Source of the DNA: Planctomycetota bacterium | GTDB taxonomy: Bacteria > Planctomycetota > GCA-002687715 > DRQF01 | DNA: 64,000 nt | Assembly: GCA_020639295.1 (NCBI GenBank) | Contig: JACKGY010000003.1 | Span: forward strand, 806,001-870,000 | Direction: 5' to 3' | Shown: piece after piece, positions 15,855 to 28,200 of the stretch | How the letters are laid out: every line of letters starts with the position of its first letter | Position numbering within the stretch: the stretch's first letter is position 1 | Program-made: the position numbers and the translations under genes | Notes under the pieces: generated by a model | What the model was told of the DNA's origin: nothing | What the model saw: the letters and a program-made list of their open reading frames with translations, nothing else | Databases searched by the model: none

Positions 15855-16946
15855 ATGAGCGTTTCCTGCGGCATCGTCGGCCTGCCGAACGTCGGCAAGA
15901 GCACCATCTTCAACGCCCTCACCGCGGCGCAGGCCGAACAGGGCAACTACCCCTTCTGCACGATCGAGCCCAACGTCGCCGTGGTCGAGGTTCCCGACCA
16001 GAACCTGCACACGATCCATCGCTACATCACCACCGACCGCATCGTCCCCACCCATCTCCGGGTGGTGGACATCGCCGGCCTGATCAAGGGAGCCTCCCAG
16101 GGCGAAGGCATGGGCAACCAGTTCCTCGCCAACATCCGTGAGTGCGACGCGATCATGCAGGTGGTCCGCTGCTTCGAGGGCTCGAAGGTCGTGCGCGAGG
16201 GCGCGGTCGATCCGATCACCGACATCGAGATCATCGAACTCGAGCTGGTCCTGGCCGATCTCGACACGGTCGCCAAGGCCTGCGAACGGGCGGTCAAGAA
16301 GTCGCGCACCGGCGACAAGGACGCCCTGTTCGAGAAGGCCGTGCTCGAACGCGCCAAGGTGGTGCTCGAGGCCGGCCGCCTGCTACGCACCGAGGCCTTC
16401 AAGGCCGACGAGCTGGCGGTGCTACGGCCTCTCTGCCTGATGACCTCCAAGCGGATGCTCTACGTCGCCAACGTCGCCGACGACGACCTCGACGGGCACA
16501 GCGTGCATGCGCGCAAGGTGGCCGAGTGGGCCGAGAAGAGCGGGGCCGAGTGGCTGGCGATCTGCGGCGATCTCGAGTGCGAGCTGCGCCAGATGGAGGA
16601 ACCCGATCGCGAGGTCTTCATGGCCGAGCTCGGCATCGAGAAGCTCGGCCTCGACCGGCTGATCTCGGCGACCTACAAGCTCCTCGGCCTGCAGACCTTC
16701 TACACGGCCGGCGAGAAGGAGATCCGGGCCTGGACCATCAAGGCCGGCCTGGACGCACCGAAGGCGGCCGGCGTGATCCACACGGACTTCGAGAAGAAGT
16801 TCATCAGGGCCGAGATCTACTCGATCGCCGACCTGGTCGAGCACGGCTCCGAGGCGGCGATCCGTGCCGCCGGCAAGCTGCGCACCGAGGGACGTTCCTA
16901 CGCCATGCAGGAAGGCGACATCTGCCACTTCCTGATCGGCCGTTGA
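15855..16946 (+). CDS. ychF: Redox-regulated ATPase/GTPase YchF
   Basis: The 363-residue product has the YchF/OLA1 layout. G1 is GLPNVGKST at 9-17, then NALT, a VDIAGLIKGASQGEGMGNQFLANIRE G3 region, a coiled-coil insert (about 130-200) and a TGS-like C-terminus (about 275-363) ending FEKKFIRAEIYSIADL and YAMQEGDICHFLIGR. The G4-type NVADDD motif replaces the usual NKxD, as expected for this ATP-preferring family. YchF binds ribosomes and affects stress and translation. The length is normal. The gene is convergent with the radical SAM gene, with a hairpin between and over the latter's stop. Confidence 0.95.
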   Translation: MSVSCGIVGLPNVGKSTIFNALTAAQAEQGNYPFCTIEPNVAVVEVPDQNLHTIHRYITTDRIVPTHLRVVDIAGLIKGASQGEGMGNQFLANIRECDAIMQVVRCFEGSKVVREGAVDPITDIEIIELELVLADLDTVAKACERAVKKSRTGDKDALFEKAVLERAKVVLEAGRLLRTEAFKADELAVLRPLCLMTSKRMLYVANVADDDLDGHSVHARKVAEWAEKSGAEWLAICGDLECELRQMEEPDREVFMAELGIEKLGLDRLISATYKLLGLQTFYTAGEKEIRAWTIKAGLDAPKAAGVIHTDFEKKFIRAEIYSIADLVEHGSEAAIRAAGKLRTEGRSYAMQEGDICHFLIGR

Positions 16947-16958
16947 GAGCGACGCGGC

Positions 16959-16980
16959 GGGCCCGGCTCAGGCCGGGCCC
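16959..16980. terminator. Bidirectional terminator between ychF and the radical SAM gene
   Basis: A 9-bp perfect stem (GGGCCCGGC, loop TCAG, GCCGGGCCC) lies 12 bases after the ychF stop, and its loop holds the stop codon of the minus-strand gene. No T tract is present. Confidence 0.6.
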
Positions 16981-18086
16981 GAGCCACCCAGCATGTCCTC
17001 GCCGCGGATGAACTCGTAGGTCTTCCAGTAGCGCGGATCCGCCATGTTGAAGTGGACGGCGCAGTCCTGGCAGCCCTTCCGGCTCAGGGTGCCGGTTTCC
17101 ATCTCGCGCCGCAGTCGGCGGAAGGCGTCGCCGTTCCAGGCCTTCTCGAAGGGCTGGCTGCGCATCTCCTCCAGCCGATCGCTACCGTGCCACATGCAGC
17201 AGGAGAAGATCTCGCCCTTGGCGGTGATCACGGCGTTGTACCAGGGGTACATGCAGTTGGTGTAGCGGGGCCGCGGGCGGTTGCTGGCGCGAATCTCCTC
17301 CGAGCTCGGCGGCACGTCCAGGCGCAAGCCGTGTCGGTCGGCGAGCGCGCGCGCCTTGGCGAAGGCCTCGTCGGCCCGCTCGGGGCAGAAGCAGAGCAGC
17401 TCGTCCGTGGCCATGGGCACGTTGTCGGCCTTCATGGCGATGCGCAGCTCGACCCAGTCGATCTCGTTCTCGATCGCCAGCCGGACGAGGTCCTCGGCCT
17501 CGTGGACGTTGCTCCGCATCATGCAGCAGGTGAACCGGAAGCGGACCTTCTCGCGCGCACCCATCTCACGGCGGATGCGCACGGCCAGCTCGAGCTTTTC
17601 CTTGAACTGGGCGAAGGTGCCGCCGACGCGCACGTGCTGGTAGGTCTGTTCCGAGGCACCGTCGACGGAGAAGTTGATCAGGTTGATGCCGCTGACCATC
17701 AGGTCGCGTGCGACCTTCTCGGTCAGGAGGAGCCCGTTGGTGGTCATGTCGACGAACGAGACCTGCCGCCGACGGCAGGCCTCGAGGAGCATGAACAGGC
17801 GACTCGGAGCCACCAGCGGTTCATGGAAGGTCGACAGCGTGGCCCGCGAGGTGTAGGGCAGGACCTCACGGTCGATCCGGCCGATCATCTCCTCGGAAAT
17901 GATCTCGTTGGCCTCCATCTCGTTGCGCCAACCCACGAAGGCGCAGTGGCTGCATTCGAGGTTGCAGCGCTCGGCGACGTCGAGCATGACCCAGAGAAAG
18001 CGGCCTTGGAGCGGGACGAAACCGCGGGCCGGCGACGCTCCCTGGACGGTGTCGAGATAGCGGTCAATCGTCTCGCGGAGCGGCAT
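16968..18086 (-). CDS. Radical SAM protein with SPASM-like C-terminal domain
   Basis: The 372-residue product has the radical SAM motif CNLECSHC (Cys41, 45, 48). TTNGLLL, a LINFSVDGASEQTYQHVR strand and a C-terminal Cys-rich SPASM-like region follow, with NCMYPWYNAVITAKGEIFSCC and a later KGCQDCAVHF. SPASM proteins use S-adenosylmethionine and extra FeS clusters to modify peptides, proteins or small molecules. No peptide substrate gene is evident nearby, so the target is unknown. The ATG at 18086 starts a stretch resembling related proteins; the frame is open to 18155 and the ribosome binding site is weak, so the start could be earlier. Confidence 0.85.
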   Translation of the reverse strand: MPLRETIDRYLDTVQGASPARGFVPLQGRFLWVMLDVAERCNLECSHCAFVGWRNEMEANEIISEEMIGRIDREVLPYTSRATLSTFHEPLVAPSRLFMLLEACRRRQVSFVDMTTNGLLLTEKVARDLMVSGINLINFSVDGASEQTYQHVRVGGTFAQFKEKLELAVRIRREMGAREKVRFRFTCCMMRSNVHEAEDLVRLAIENEIDWVELRIAMKADNVPMATDELLCFCPERADEAFAKARALADRHGLRLDVPPSSEEIRASNRPRPRYTNCMYPWYNAVITAKGEIFSCCMWHGSDRLEEMRSQPFEKAWNGDAFRRLRREMETGTLSRKGCQDCAVHFNMADPRYWKTYEFIRGEDMLGGSGPA

Positions 18087-18173
18087 CGTCTGGGTTCCGG
18101 GGTGACAACGGGTCTCGGATTGTGCGCTCCTCCGACCCGGAGTGCAAGTTTCCATGTCCGGCAGGGCCCCCGG

Positions 18174-19763
18174 TCAGTGGACGACCAGGATGACGCAATT
18201 GCTGGCCCGGAGCTGGCCGGCGGTCTCCTCCACGATGGCCTGGAAACTCACGGTGAGCGGCCAGGGAATCGCCGAGTTGGTCCCGGAATACCAGGGGGCG
18301 GGACCGGAGGAGACCAGGGCGCCGTTGATCGCGCCCGCGCTGTGGGTGTAGGTGAAGACCAGCGGGTAGGCCCAGGGGATCAGGACGTGCGGGGTGAAGG
18401 CCATCTCGCCGATGCCGGAACCGAGGTTCACGAAGTCGTTGCTGGTCGGCTCGGCGAGGAAGCCGAAGATCGCGAATTGGGCCGGGCTCGTGGCGAGGCC
18501 GGGCTGGAGCAGGGTCACACTGCTGCCGGCGCCGACCTGCTGCTCGACCCGACGATAGGCACCACCGGCGCTACCGTTGATCAGGAGGACGTCCTCGAGG
18601 TTGCCGGCCGCCAGCCCGACCGTTCCGGCCAGCGCGCCGGCCGCGGCGACGTCGGCGACCTCGTCGCAGCCGATGTCGACGGCACCGAAGAGATTCCGCG
18701 GCTCGCCGTCGATGTCGGTCGCGGCCAGGAAGAAGGCGGTCGACGAGCCGGCGTTCACACCCGGTGAATCGGGACGGAGATGCCAGTCACCACCGAGGCG
18801 ATCGACGAAGATCGGCGCCTGGGCCCCGTTGCCCGTACCGGCATAGCCGCCGGCGATCAACGAGTAGCTGACCGTCGCCGGGGCGCCCAGACTGCTGCCG
18901 ACGATGGCCTGACCGCTGTTGTGCCAGACGATGCAGTTGCGGACGATCACCCCGGCCAGGCTGCCGTCGCTGGCGATGCCGCCATCGCGGCTCGAGGCGT
19001 TGCCCACGATGCTGCAGGACGAGAACACGACGCTGCCGCCGTTGCGGAGGAAGACGCCGCCACCACGCCTGGATGTGCCGCGCAGGGTCGGACCGGGAAC
19101 GTTGTTGCCGGCGATGAGACAGCCCACCATCGCGGCGCCGTTCGCCGACTCGAACCAGAGCCCGCCTCCCGACTTGCTGGCGACGTTGGCGACGATGCGG
19201 CAGTTCTCGAAGATCGGCGCGCCGCCGGGCAGCACGGTCACGCCACCCCCGGCCTCGCTGGCGACGTTGCCGCGGATCTCGCAGCGCTGGAAGAAGGCCG
19301 CGCCCGAACAATCGACGCCGCCACCGCGGGTGGCCTGGTTGCCCTCGATCAGGCAGTCACGGATGGTCGGTGAGGAATTGACCACGTAGACCCCACCGCC
19401 GGCCCGAATGCCGCCACTCGGGGTCGGGATCGGGAAGCCGATGCCGTTGGTGAACCGAAGACCCTCGATCACCGTCTGCGGCCCTTCCCCGGCGAGCACG
19501 CTCAGAGCAGGTCCGAGGCCACCACCGTCGACGGTGGTCATGGCGGCGCCCTGGCTGCCCCGCAAGGTGATCGCCTTGCCCATCGGATTCAGGTTCTCGA
19601 GATAGATCCCGGGAGCGACCAGGACCGTGTCGCCGCTCACTGCCGCCGCGATGGCCGCCTGGATGGTGCCGTACTGGGAGGGAACCGAGAGCGTACTCTG
19701 GCCGGCCAGGCCGGACAGGAGCAGGAGGAGACTGGCGATGGTGAGGGGGTACCGTCGCGACAT
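18174..19763 (-). CDS. Secreted right-handed parallel beta-helix protein
   Basis: The 529-residue product has a signal peptide (hydrophobic core then GLAGQ). The long middle part is a parallel beta-helix: it opens with YGTIQAAIAAAVSGDTVLVAPGIYLENL and repeats inner strands such as PTIRDCLIEGN, FQRCEIRGN, FENCRIVANVASKSGGGL, VFSSCSIVGN and VIVRNCIVWHN. The pattern is of the DUF1565/pectate-lyase-like kind often found in planctomycete and marine genomes. About 140 C-terminal residues form a separate domain with no recognised family. Known relatives bind or cut polysaccharides, but no catalytic residues can be named here. GGAAGG precedes the ATG at 19763. Confidence 0.8.
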   Translation of the reverse strand: MSRRYPLTIASLLLLLSGLAGQSTLSVPSQYGTIQAAIAAAVSGDTVLVAPGIYLENLNPMGKAITLRGSQGAAMTTVDGGGLGPALSVLAGEGPQTVIEGLRFTNGIGFPIPTPSGGIRAGGGVYVVNSSPTIRDCLIEGNQATRGGGVDCSGAAFFQRCEIRGNVASEAGGGVTVLPGGAPIFENCRIVANVASKSGGGLWFESANGAAMVGCLIAGNNVPGPTLRGTSRRGGGVFLRNGGSVVFSSCSIVGNASSRDGGIASDGSLAGVIVRNCIVWHNSGQAIVGSSLGAPATVSYSLIAGGYAGTGNGAQAPIFVDRLGGDWHLRPDSPGVNAGSSTAFFLAATDIDGEPRNLFGAVDIGCDEVADVAAAGALAGTVGLAAGNLEDVLLINGSAGGAYRRVEQQVGAGSSVTLLQPGLATSPAQFAIFGFLAEPTSNDFVNLGSGIGEMAFTPHVLIPWAYPLVFTYTHSAGAINGALVSSGPAPWYSGTNSAIPWPLTVSFQAIVEETAGQLRASNCVILVVH

Positions 19764-19873
19764 CTCGAGGCCTTCCGATCCAAGTCTCTTCTTCGACCGA
19801 GTTTCGGTCGTATCGAGGGATCCGCTACAGGGAAAATACCGCGCAAGGAGCCAGGAGTCCCGCAAGAAAACGG

Positions 19874-21018
19874 TCAGCAGGCGAGATCGGCCGCGATGGA
19901 ATCGGCGACCGCGAGGCCCCTTCGGCTCGGCTTGATACGTGTCCCCTCGTGCTCGAGCAAGCCCGCGGTCACGAAGGTCTCGAGTCGGGCCAAGGCCCGG
20001 GCGGAGGGCCGGAAGGACCAGCGCGACTCGAGTCGCGCGAGATCGACGCCCTCCGGACAGCGCAGGCCGAGCAGCAGCGCCTCCTGGGCCAGATCGAGAT
20101 CCTCGAGCCGTTCACGACCGGCTTCCGGCAACCGATCGGCCTGGATCGCCGCGGTCCAGGCCCCCTCCTCGGCCTCGTTCCAGAACCGTTCACGGCCGGT
20201 GAAGGAGTGGGCCGCGGGCCCCAGGCCGAGGTAGGGAACCTGCCGCCAGTACTTGCGATTGTGGCGCGAGCGCGCGTCCGGTCGCCGCGCGAAGTTCGAC
20301 ACCTCGTAGGCCTCGAAGCCACGCGCCTCGAGAACCTCGTGGGTGAAGGCGAAGAACCGCCCCTGCTCCTCGTCGCCGATCTCCGCCAGTCGTCCGAGTT
20401 CGACCCGGCGCGAGAACAGGGTCCCGGGTTTCACGGTCAGCTGGTAGCAGCTCAGATGATCGACTCCCGGTGGCGTCGCCGCCTCGATGTCGGCGAGCCA
20501 GCGCGCGCGATCCTGATCCGGCAGGCCGAAGATCAGATCGACCGAGACGACCTCGAAGCCGGCCGCCACGGCCCTCGCGATCGCCTGCCGGGCCCCGCGG
20601 GCATCATGACGGCGACCGAGGAATCGCAGCGCCCGATCATCGAGGCTCTGGACGCCCAAGGACAGGAATCGGACCCCGAGGTCACGCCAGGCACCGAGGG
20701 CCTCGTCGTCGACGTCCTCGGGGTTCGCCTCGAGGTGGAGGACCGCGCCCGGGACGATCGGCAGGCGAGCGCGGAGGCCGCCGAGGAGTCGCTCCAGCTC
20801 GGCCGGCGGCAGCAGGCTCGGCGTGCCACCGCCGAGATAGATGCTGTCGATGGCCTCCGGCCAGTCCGCGCGCAGCTCGGCCTCGCGCAGGATCGTGGCG
20901 ACGAAGCCGCCGAGATCGCGGTCGCCGAGCCGGCGGACGGCGAAGTCGCAGTAGGGGCAGACGAAGCTGCAGAACGGGCAGTGGAGGTAGAGTCCGGCTC
21001 CCTCCACGGCTGCCTCGG

Positions 21019-21022
<4 letters not shown>
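19874..21022 (-). CDS. hemW: HemW, radical SAM family heme chaperone
   Basis: The 382-residue product matches HemW (once called HemN-like coproporphyrinogen oxidase). Its N-terminus LYLHCPFCSFVCPYCDF has the radical SAM cysteines C18, C22 and C25; then come SIYLGGGTPSLL, LEANPEDV, SLGVQSLDDRALRFLGR, DLIFGLPDQ, SCYQLTVKPGT and the HemW-typical HNRKYW. HemW inserts heme into respiratory proteins. The GTG at 21022 overlaps the stop of lepA (GTGA), so translation is probably coupled. An Ile often seen before PF is Cys here (HCPF), an unusual variant. The lepA-hemW order is common in bacteria. Confidence 0.93.
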
Positions 21023-22821
<1,799 letters not shown>

Positions 22822-23000
22822 GCTCGGGCTCCGGTGGTCCTGGCGCGCGTCGCGCCGGTCATGGCGGACGCGCCTCCGGTTCTAACTCAGCCGAGGGAGG
22901 GCGCCCAGGCCGGCTCGGGCCCCGGCGCCACCCGAGCGGCGGATTTCAGGAAACTCCGGCGGGTCGTCCCTCGTCCGCTCCAGCGAAGGAGAAGCGCTTC

Positions 23001-23678
23001 ATGAGAACCTGCCTCGGTCTGATCTTCGCCCTCGGGCTCGCCCTCACCGCCGCCGCCCAGGACCTGCTCGTCGCACCCGGCCCCACCCGGCTGGCGCGGC
23101 GCGACGATGCCCTCTTCCTCCGCCTGCGCGAGATCCGGCTCGACGTCTCCTGGCGCGACCTCGACCTCGCCCACTGCGTCGCCGACCTCCGGGAGCGGAC
23201 CGGCCTGAACATCATCCTCGGGCCGGAAGCCCGGGAGCTCGACCTCCGGGTCGGCGACCTCCGCCTCCGTCAGGTCGCTCCCCTCCTGCTGGTCCAGCTC
23301 CTCGCCGAGCAATCCGGCCTGGTGGCCCGGTTCGACCGCGGCCTGGTGGTCTTCGAGACCCCGGCCGAGACCCTGCGCCGCACCGCGGTCCTGGGCCTCT
23401 ACGATCTCGCCTCACGCTTCTACGAGCCGCCGGACTTCCCGGCGCCGCGGCTGGGGCTCGGGGCCACGATCGACGAGGACTTCGTCGCCGAGGTCCGGCC
23501 CGAACCGCGCGACGACGATCAGCTGGTCGACCTCATCCGCGCGGCCACCGGCGCCGAGAACTGGGACTTCGAGGGCGCCTCGATCCAGGTCGCCGGTCGC
23601 CGGTTGATCGTGCGCCACACGCCGGCGATGCAGCGGCGGGTGGCACGGCTCCTCGACGCCCTCTCCGCCTGCTACTGA
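23001..23678 (+). CDS. Exported STN/secretin-N0-like domain protein
   Basis: The 225-residue product has a signal peptide (LGLALTAAAQD). A short domain at about 47-115 follows, LDVSWRDLDLAHCVADLRERTGLNIILGPEARELDLRVGDLRLRQVAPLLLVQLLAEQSGL. This has the beta-alpha-beta pattern of STN/secretin N0 domains found at the start of secretins and TonB receptors. The rest is unrecognised: residues about 133-200 are polar, with acidic spots, and a final VAGRRLIVRHTPAMQRRVARLL resembles a second short N-type domain. No secretin pore domain follows, so this is not a complete secretin. A GGAGAAG site lies upstream. It may belong to a planctomycete-specific export or envelope complex; this is a guess. Confidence 0.55.
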   Translation: MRTCLGLIFALGLALTAAAQDLLVAPGPTRLARRDDALFLRLREIRLDVSWRDLDLAHCVADLRERTGLNIILGPEARELDLRVGDLRLRQVAPLLLVQLLAEQSGLVARFDRGLVVFETPAETLRRTAVLGLYDLASRFYEPPDFPAPRLGLGATIDEDFVAEVRPEPRDDDQLVDLIRAATGAENWDFEGASIQVAGRRLIVRHTPAMQRRVARLLDALSACY

Positions 23679-23741
23679 GGTCGAGGCCGGTCGCCACGAG
23701 CCGAACCCGGTCCGCTGCCGCGCCGGGTCGGCGGCGCCGGC

Positions 23742-25220
23742 TCAGCGCGCGAGCCGCTCGAACCAGGTCCAGAATTCCTTCTCGAGCTCGGCGATCGGGG
23801 CCCCGAAGCAGCGGGCGAAGCGCAGCTCGGCGGTCTCCTTGCCCTCCGGCCTGCTCTTCCAGAACTCGAGCAGGGCCTCCTTGCGGGTCTCGAGGAGGAA
23901 GCCGAGGAAGAAGACCCCCTGGACCTCGTGGATCGACTGCAGGTCGTTCAGGGACAGGTTGAGCAGCTCCGCCATCGGCCGCGTCCCACGCCGGACCTTG
24001 GCCTCGGCGAGACGCGCACGGGCGTCGTCGAGGCTCTCGAACTGCGTCCGCACCTCTTCGGCCCGATCGTAGCGCGAGGGCGACACGTAGTGGATGCGGA
24101 TCGAGCCCATCACGTCGGCCTCCCCGCGCATCGCGGCGGCGACCCAGAAGCCGGCCGGCACGTCGAAGGCGGCATGCCCGAGTGCCCGCCCGAGCGAGGC
24201 CACCATGCCGGAGACGAAGGTGTTCTCCCAGGATGGCTGCTCCTGGTCGGTGACCCGGCTGGTGCGCTTGAAGCCCATGCCACCGAGATCCAGGCAGAAC
24301 TTCACGTCCTCCGGTTCCCGGCCGTGCTTCGCCCGGTAGCGGGTCAGGAAATCGCGGTACTGGACCCGGGTCCGCAGGGCGAAGGCCTGGCCGCGCTGCT
24401 GGAGCATCGGCTCGGCCGCGGCATCCAGGTTCAGGGCCACCCAGGCGCGCGCGGCGGTGATCTTCTTGGCCAGCTTCTCGGCGACCTCCCGCTTGCCGAC
24501 GACGTAGACCTCGTCCACGCCGTCCCGACCCGCCTGCGCGACGATTCCCAGCGCCGCCTCCAGGTCCTTCAGCTCGTCGAGGAGATCGGTGTCGGTGGCG
24601 CTGTCGTACCACTCGCCGTTCCAGGGCCGCATGCCCCGCTCCATCATGATCTCCTCGAGTGGCCGCCAGCGGCGCTCCTCGTCCAGGAGGAAGGAGGCCT
24701 GGTTCTTGCGGAAGGCGTCGAGTTCGACCTTCTTGACGAAACCGCCGGCGATCGGAACGAAACCCTCGACGGCCAGGATCTCGCCCCAGGCCTTCATCCC
24801 GGTCTTCTCGTCCGGATACCAGGTACCGCCGAGACGCACCTGGCCGAGGGCCAGCCGCGCCTCGTCGCAGTCACCCTCTTCCAGGGCCAGGAGCCGCCGC
24901 CAGAGCCTCGGGGCGTCACGGCGAAGGTTCTTGTCGGCGCTCGCGATGCGCGCGACCTCGAGGATCCGGTCCTTGTCCTCCGGGTCGTCGCCGAGCTTCT
25001 CCGCCAGCGACTTGGCCAGACCGCGGCCCTCCTTGCGCTCGACCAGGTCGGCGGACTCGATCTCGACCAGTTCGGCCTCCTGGGTGACGAAGCGGAGCCG
25101 CCCGTTCTTCTCGCTCAGGATCTCGCCCCTGAGCTTGCGACCGTCGGCCAGCTCGAGTCGATCCTGGGCGATCAGCGCCGGCGCGAGCAGCAGGAACAGG
25201 ACGAGGATGCTCTTGTTCAT
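23742..25220 (-). CDS. Secreted hypothetical protein, coupled to the sulfatase-superfamily gene
   Basis: The 492-residue product has a signal peptide (ALIAQ) and no recognised catalytic motif. An N-terminal part (about 18-60) reads LELADGRKLRGEILSEKNGRLRFVTQEAELVEI, an SM-like or beta-barrel repeat seen in planctomycete secreted proteins. Conserved-looking charged helices follow. The segment PEDVKFCLDLGGMGFKRTS and a later SWTWFERL-like C-terminus are distinctive. A peptidase-like fold cannot be excluded, but no HExxH or Ser-triad motif is seen. The start overlaps the stop of the upstream sulfatase-superfamily gene (ATGA), so the two are probably expressed together. Confidence 0.6.
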   Translation of the reverse strand: MNKSILVLFLLLAPALIAQDRLELADGRKLRGEILSEKNGRLRFVTQEAELVEIESADLVERKEGRGLAKSLAEKLGDDPEDKDRILEVARIASADKNLRRDAPRLWRRLLALEEGDCDEARLALGQVRLGGTWYPDEKTGMKAWGEILAVEGFVPIAGGFVKKVELDAFRKNQASFLLDEERRWRPLEEIMMERGMRPWNGEWYDSATDTDLLDELKDLEAALGIVAQAGRDGVDEVYVVGKREVAEKLAKKITAARAWVALNLDAAAEPMLQQRGQAFALRTRVQYRDFLTRYRAKHGREPEDVKFCLDLGGMGFKRTSRVTDQEQPSWENTFVSGMVASLGRALGHAAFDVPAGFWVAAAMRGEADVMGSIRIHYVSPSRYDRAEEVRTQFESLDDARARLAEAKVRRGTRPMAELLNLSLNDLQSIHEVQGVFFLGFLLETRKEALLEFWKSRPEGKETAELRFARCFGAPIAELEKEFWTWFERLAR

Positions 25221-28200
25221 TCCCAGGTCACCTTCTTCAGGGCCAGCCCACCGCGCGGGTCCGACACCGGATCGAAGCTCCCGACCAGGGCCGGGGCCGC
25301 GAAACGGAGGACCTCGTTGTGGCGGACATCGTAGCTCGGCGGCAGCGGTTCGAAGCGAAGTTCCCGCTCTTCTCCGGCCGCGAACGGAAACCGTCCCAGC
25401 GAGGTCCCGTTCAACCAGATCTCGACCTCGGCCGGCCGCCGGCCGCCGACGAGCACGATCGAGAGCGCCCGCTTCCCCGGTCCGGGACTCGCCTGGCGGT
25501 AGTCGCCGGCCGCCGCCACCAGGAACACCCGGTCGGCGACCTCGAGATCGCAATCCCAGCCGCCGTCGAATCGGGACAGGACCCCGACCGTCCCGGCATC
25601 GGCCAGTTCCGCCGGCCAGAGGGCGATCCAGTCGGTGAAGGGGATCAGCGTGCTGTAGTACTGGCCATAGACCTCGCCCGTCGCCCGCCCGGTCGAGGCG
25701 AACTCGAGGTGAAAGGGTGGGCGGAAGCCCTCCCGACCGCCGATCGGCAGCTGCACCGAGTACATGGCGGCCTGATCCAGATGGCGCTGCTCGAACACCA
25801 GGCGGCGGTCGGCATCCCACAGCCGGAACTGATCGCCGGCCTCGGGGATTTCCGGCGACCGGAACATGGTGACCAGGAGCCGGCGCATGCTCCGGCCCCA
25901 GGGCCCGTCGAGGTCGGGCGCGATGTCGAAGGCGACGCCGGCCGCGAGATCGCCGTCATGCTCCACCTCGCGGAGGGGCCAGCGACCGAGGTCCTCGGGG
26001 CGGATGGTGGCCAGGAGGTGCCCGAAGCCGAGCCCGGTCACCGGCCAGGCCGCCAGGGCATCGAGCATGGCCGCGCCGAGCGCCGGATCGGGGATGGGCG
26101 CGGCGAGGATGCCGGCCTGCAGGCGAACCTCGTCGTGCGGCTCGCGGCGGATCACCTGGGCGAGCAGGTCCCGCTTCCAGTCGCTGTCCGGGAAGGCGCC
26201 CAGGCCGGACACGGCGATCCGCTTGAGGCTGACGGTGCGCAGGCGCAGGAAGCGCCGCACCAGATCCCGGCGCAGCTCGGTGTCCCGTTCGCCGAGCGCC
26301 TCGATCGCGTTCATGGTGACCCGCACGTCGGCGGCGTGGAACAGGTGGTCGAGGTGGGGCGCGAGCATGGCATCGTCGAGGGCCATCAACGACCGCACCA
26401 GACACTCCTGGGCCCGGTTCTCGATCCGATCGACCATCATGACCGCCTCGCGGACCTGCGCCTCGTCCGGTCCGGAGGCCAGGACGACACCGAGCAGGAA
26501 AGCGCGGAGGTCGAGATCCTCTTCCGTCGACAGGGCCTCGACGGCCACGGCCCGGGTCCAGGGACGGCGGCGCTGATGCCAGAGTGCGCTCGCGGCCCGG
26601 CGACGGAGATCGGTCTGATCGCTGCCTAGAAGTGCCGCCCCGGCGCGCCATTCCCGGTCCTCCCGGACACAATCGACCAGATCGGCGAGCCCGGCCAGGA
26701 CGGGATCGGCGGTCTCTCGCGCCGCCGCCGCCAGCGGCCCGACCTCGGCCAGACCCTCGAGCACGGCGTCGTGATAGGCGAGCGCGGCGGCACGACGAAG
26801 CGGCTCGGCGGCGGCGGTCAGGAAGGGCCGGATCTCGGCCACGGCCTCGGCCTTGCCGTTCGCCAAGCGGTCGCGCACCGCGAGGAACTCCAGCGGCAGG
26901 CTCCGACCGCGGAGACCGGCGAGTCGCCGGTCGTCGCGCGCGCTCCGTTCCAGGGCCCGGAGTTCCTCCAGCCGCTCGCCCTCGCGACCGGCGAGATCCT
27001 CGCGCTCCCCGGGGTCGGTCACGAGGTCGTAGAGCTCGGCCACCGCCGCGTCGTGGTCGTGGATCATCTTCCAGCGCCCGCGGACGAGGGCCGTGACCTC
27101 GGGCCAGGTGGCCCGGTTGTAGAGCGTCGGCCGCTCGATCAGGGCGAAGACCCGATCGGGATCGTGCTCCTCGAAGATCATCGGCACCAGGCTCGTCGCC
27201 TCGACGTCGCGTGGATCCTCGACGCCGAGCAGGTCGCAGAGGGTCGGCACCAGGCAGGTGAGCGACACCGCGCCCCGGATTCGCCGACCGCCCTCGAGAT
27301 AGGGGACCCGGATCAGGAAGGGCACGCGGGCCTGTTCCTCGTAGGGAGGGCCGCCATGCAACAGCGAGCCATGCTCGCCGAAGGCCTCGCCATGGTCGGC
27401 CGTGATCACCAGGATGGTCCGCTCGAGGAGGTCCCGCGCCTCGAGTTCGCCGACGAAGCGGCGCAGCTGGCCATCGACGAAGGCGATCTCCGAATCGTAG
27501 AGGTCCTTCGGCTCGTCGCCGAAGTCGAAGCCCGCATGCTTGTCGTAGGAGTAGTGCGGGTCCATCAGGTGGCTGAACAGCATGAAGGGTCGCCGGGCCC
27601 GATCGATCTGATCGAGCAGAAGCGGGATCATCGCCTCGCTCTCTTCGGTCGAGATGCGGAAGTCGGCGAAGCCGAGTCGCTGGTCGGGTGCGCCCCAATC
27701 GGGCGAACGGGCGGTGAAGACGGCGTCGGTGTAGTAGCCGATCGTGCTCCAGCCCACGCGACCGAGTCGTTCCGAGAGGAACTCGGGGGCGCGACCGCGC
27801 CGGAGCGAGATCGAGCTCGGATAGACGCCCGAGAGCATCGCGGTGATCGAGAAGAAGCTGGCGGTCGAGGGCGAGTAGGCGTTCTCGAACAGGACCGAGC
27901 GCCGGGCCAGCTCGACCAGGAAGGGCGTGGTGTCGCGGCGATGGCCGGCCAGGCTGGTGTGATCCCAGCGCAGGGCATCGACGCTCAGGATGACGACGTT
28001 GTAGTCGAGCTCGGGCCGCAGTCCGGCCAGACGTTCGCGCCCGCGGGCCCGGGCGGCCTGCTCCTCCGACCAGCGGGCCGAGAACTCCGTGGCCGCCTCC
28101 TGCGGCGACGATCGACGATAGGGCAGGTAGCGGGCGATGCTGCGCGTCGCCGGCAGGCCCCGCTCGGAGAGGATCAGCTGCCGTCGCGCCATCGGCGCCT

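Noticed and set aside
27845..27880. Classical formylglycine sulfatase
   Set aside because: The C/S-x-P-S-R motif is not present; the segment reads YSPSTA.
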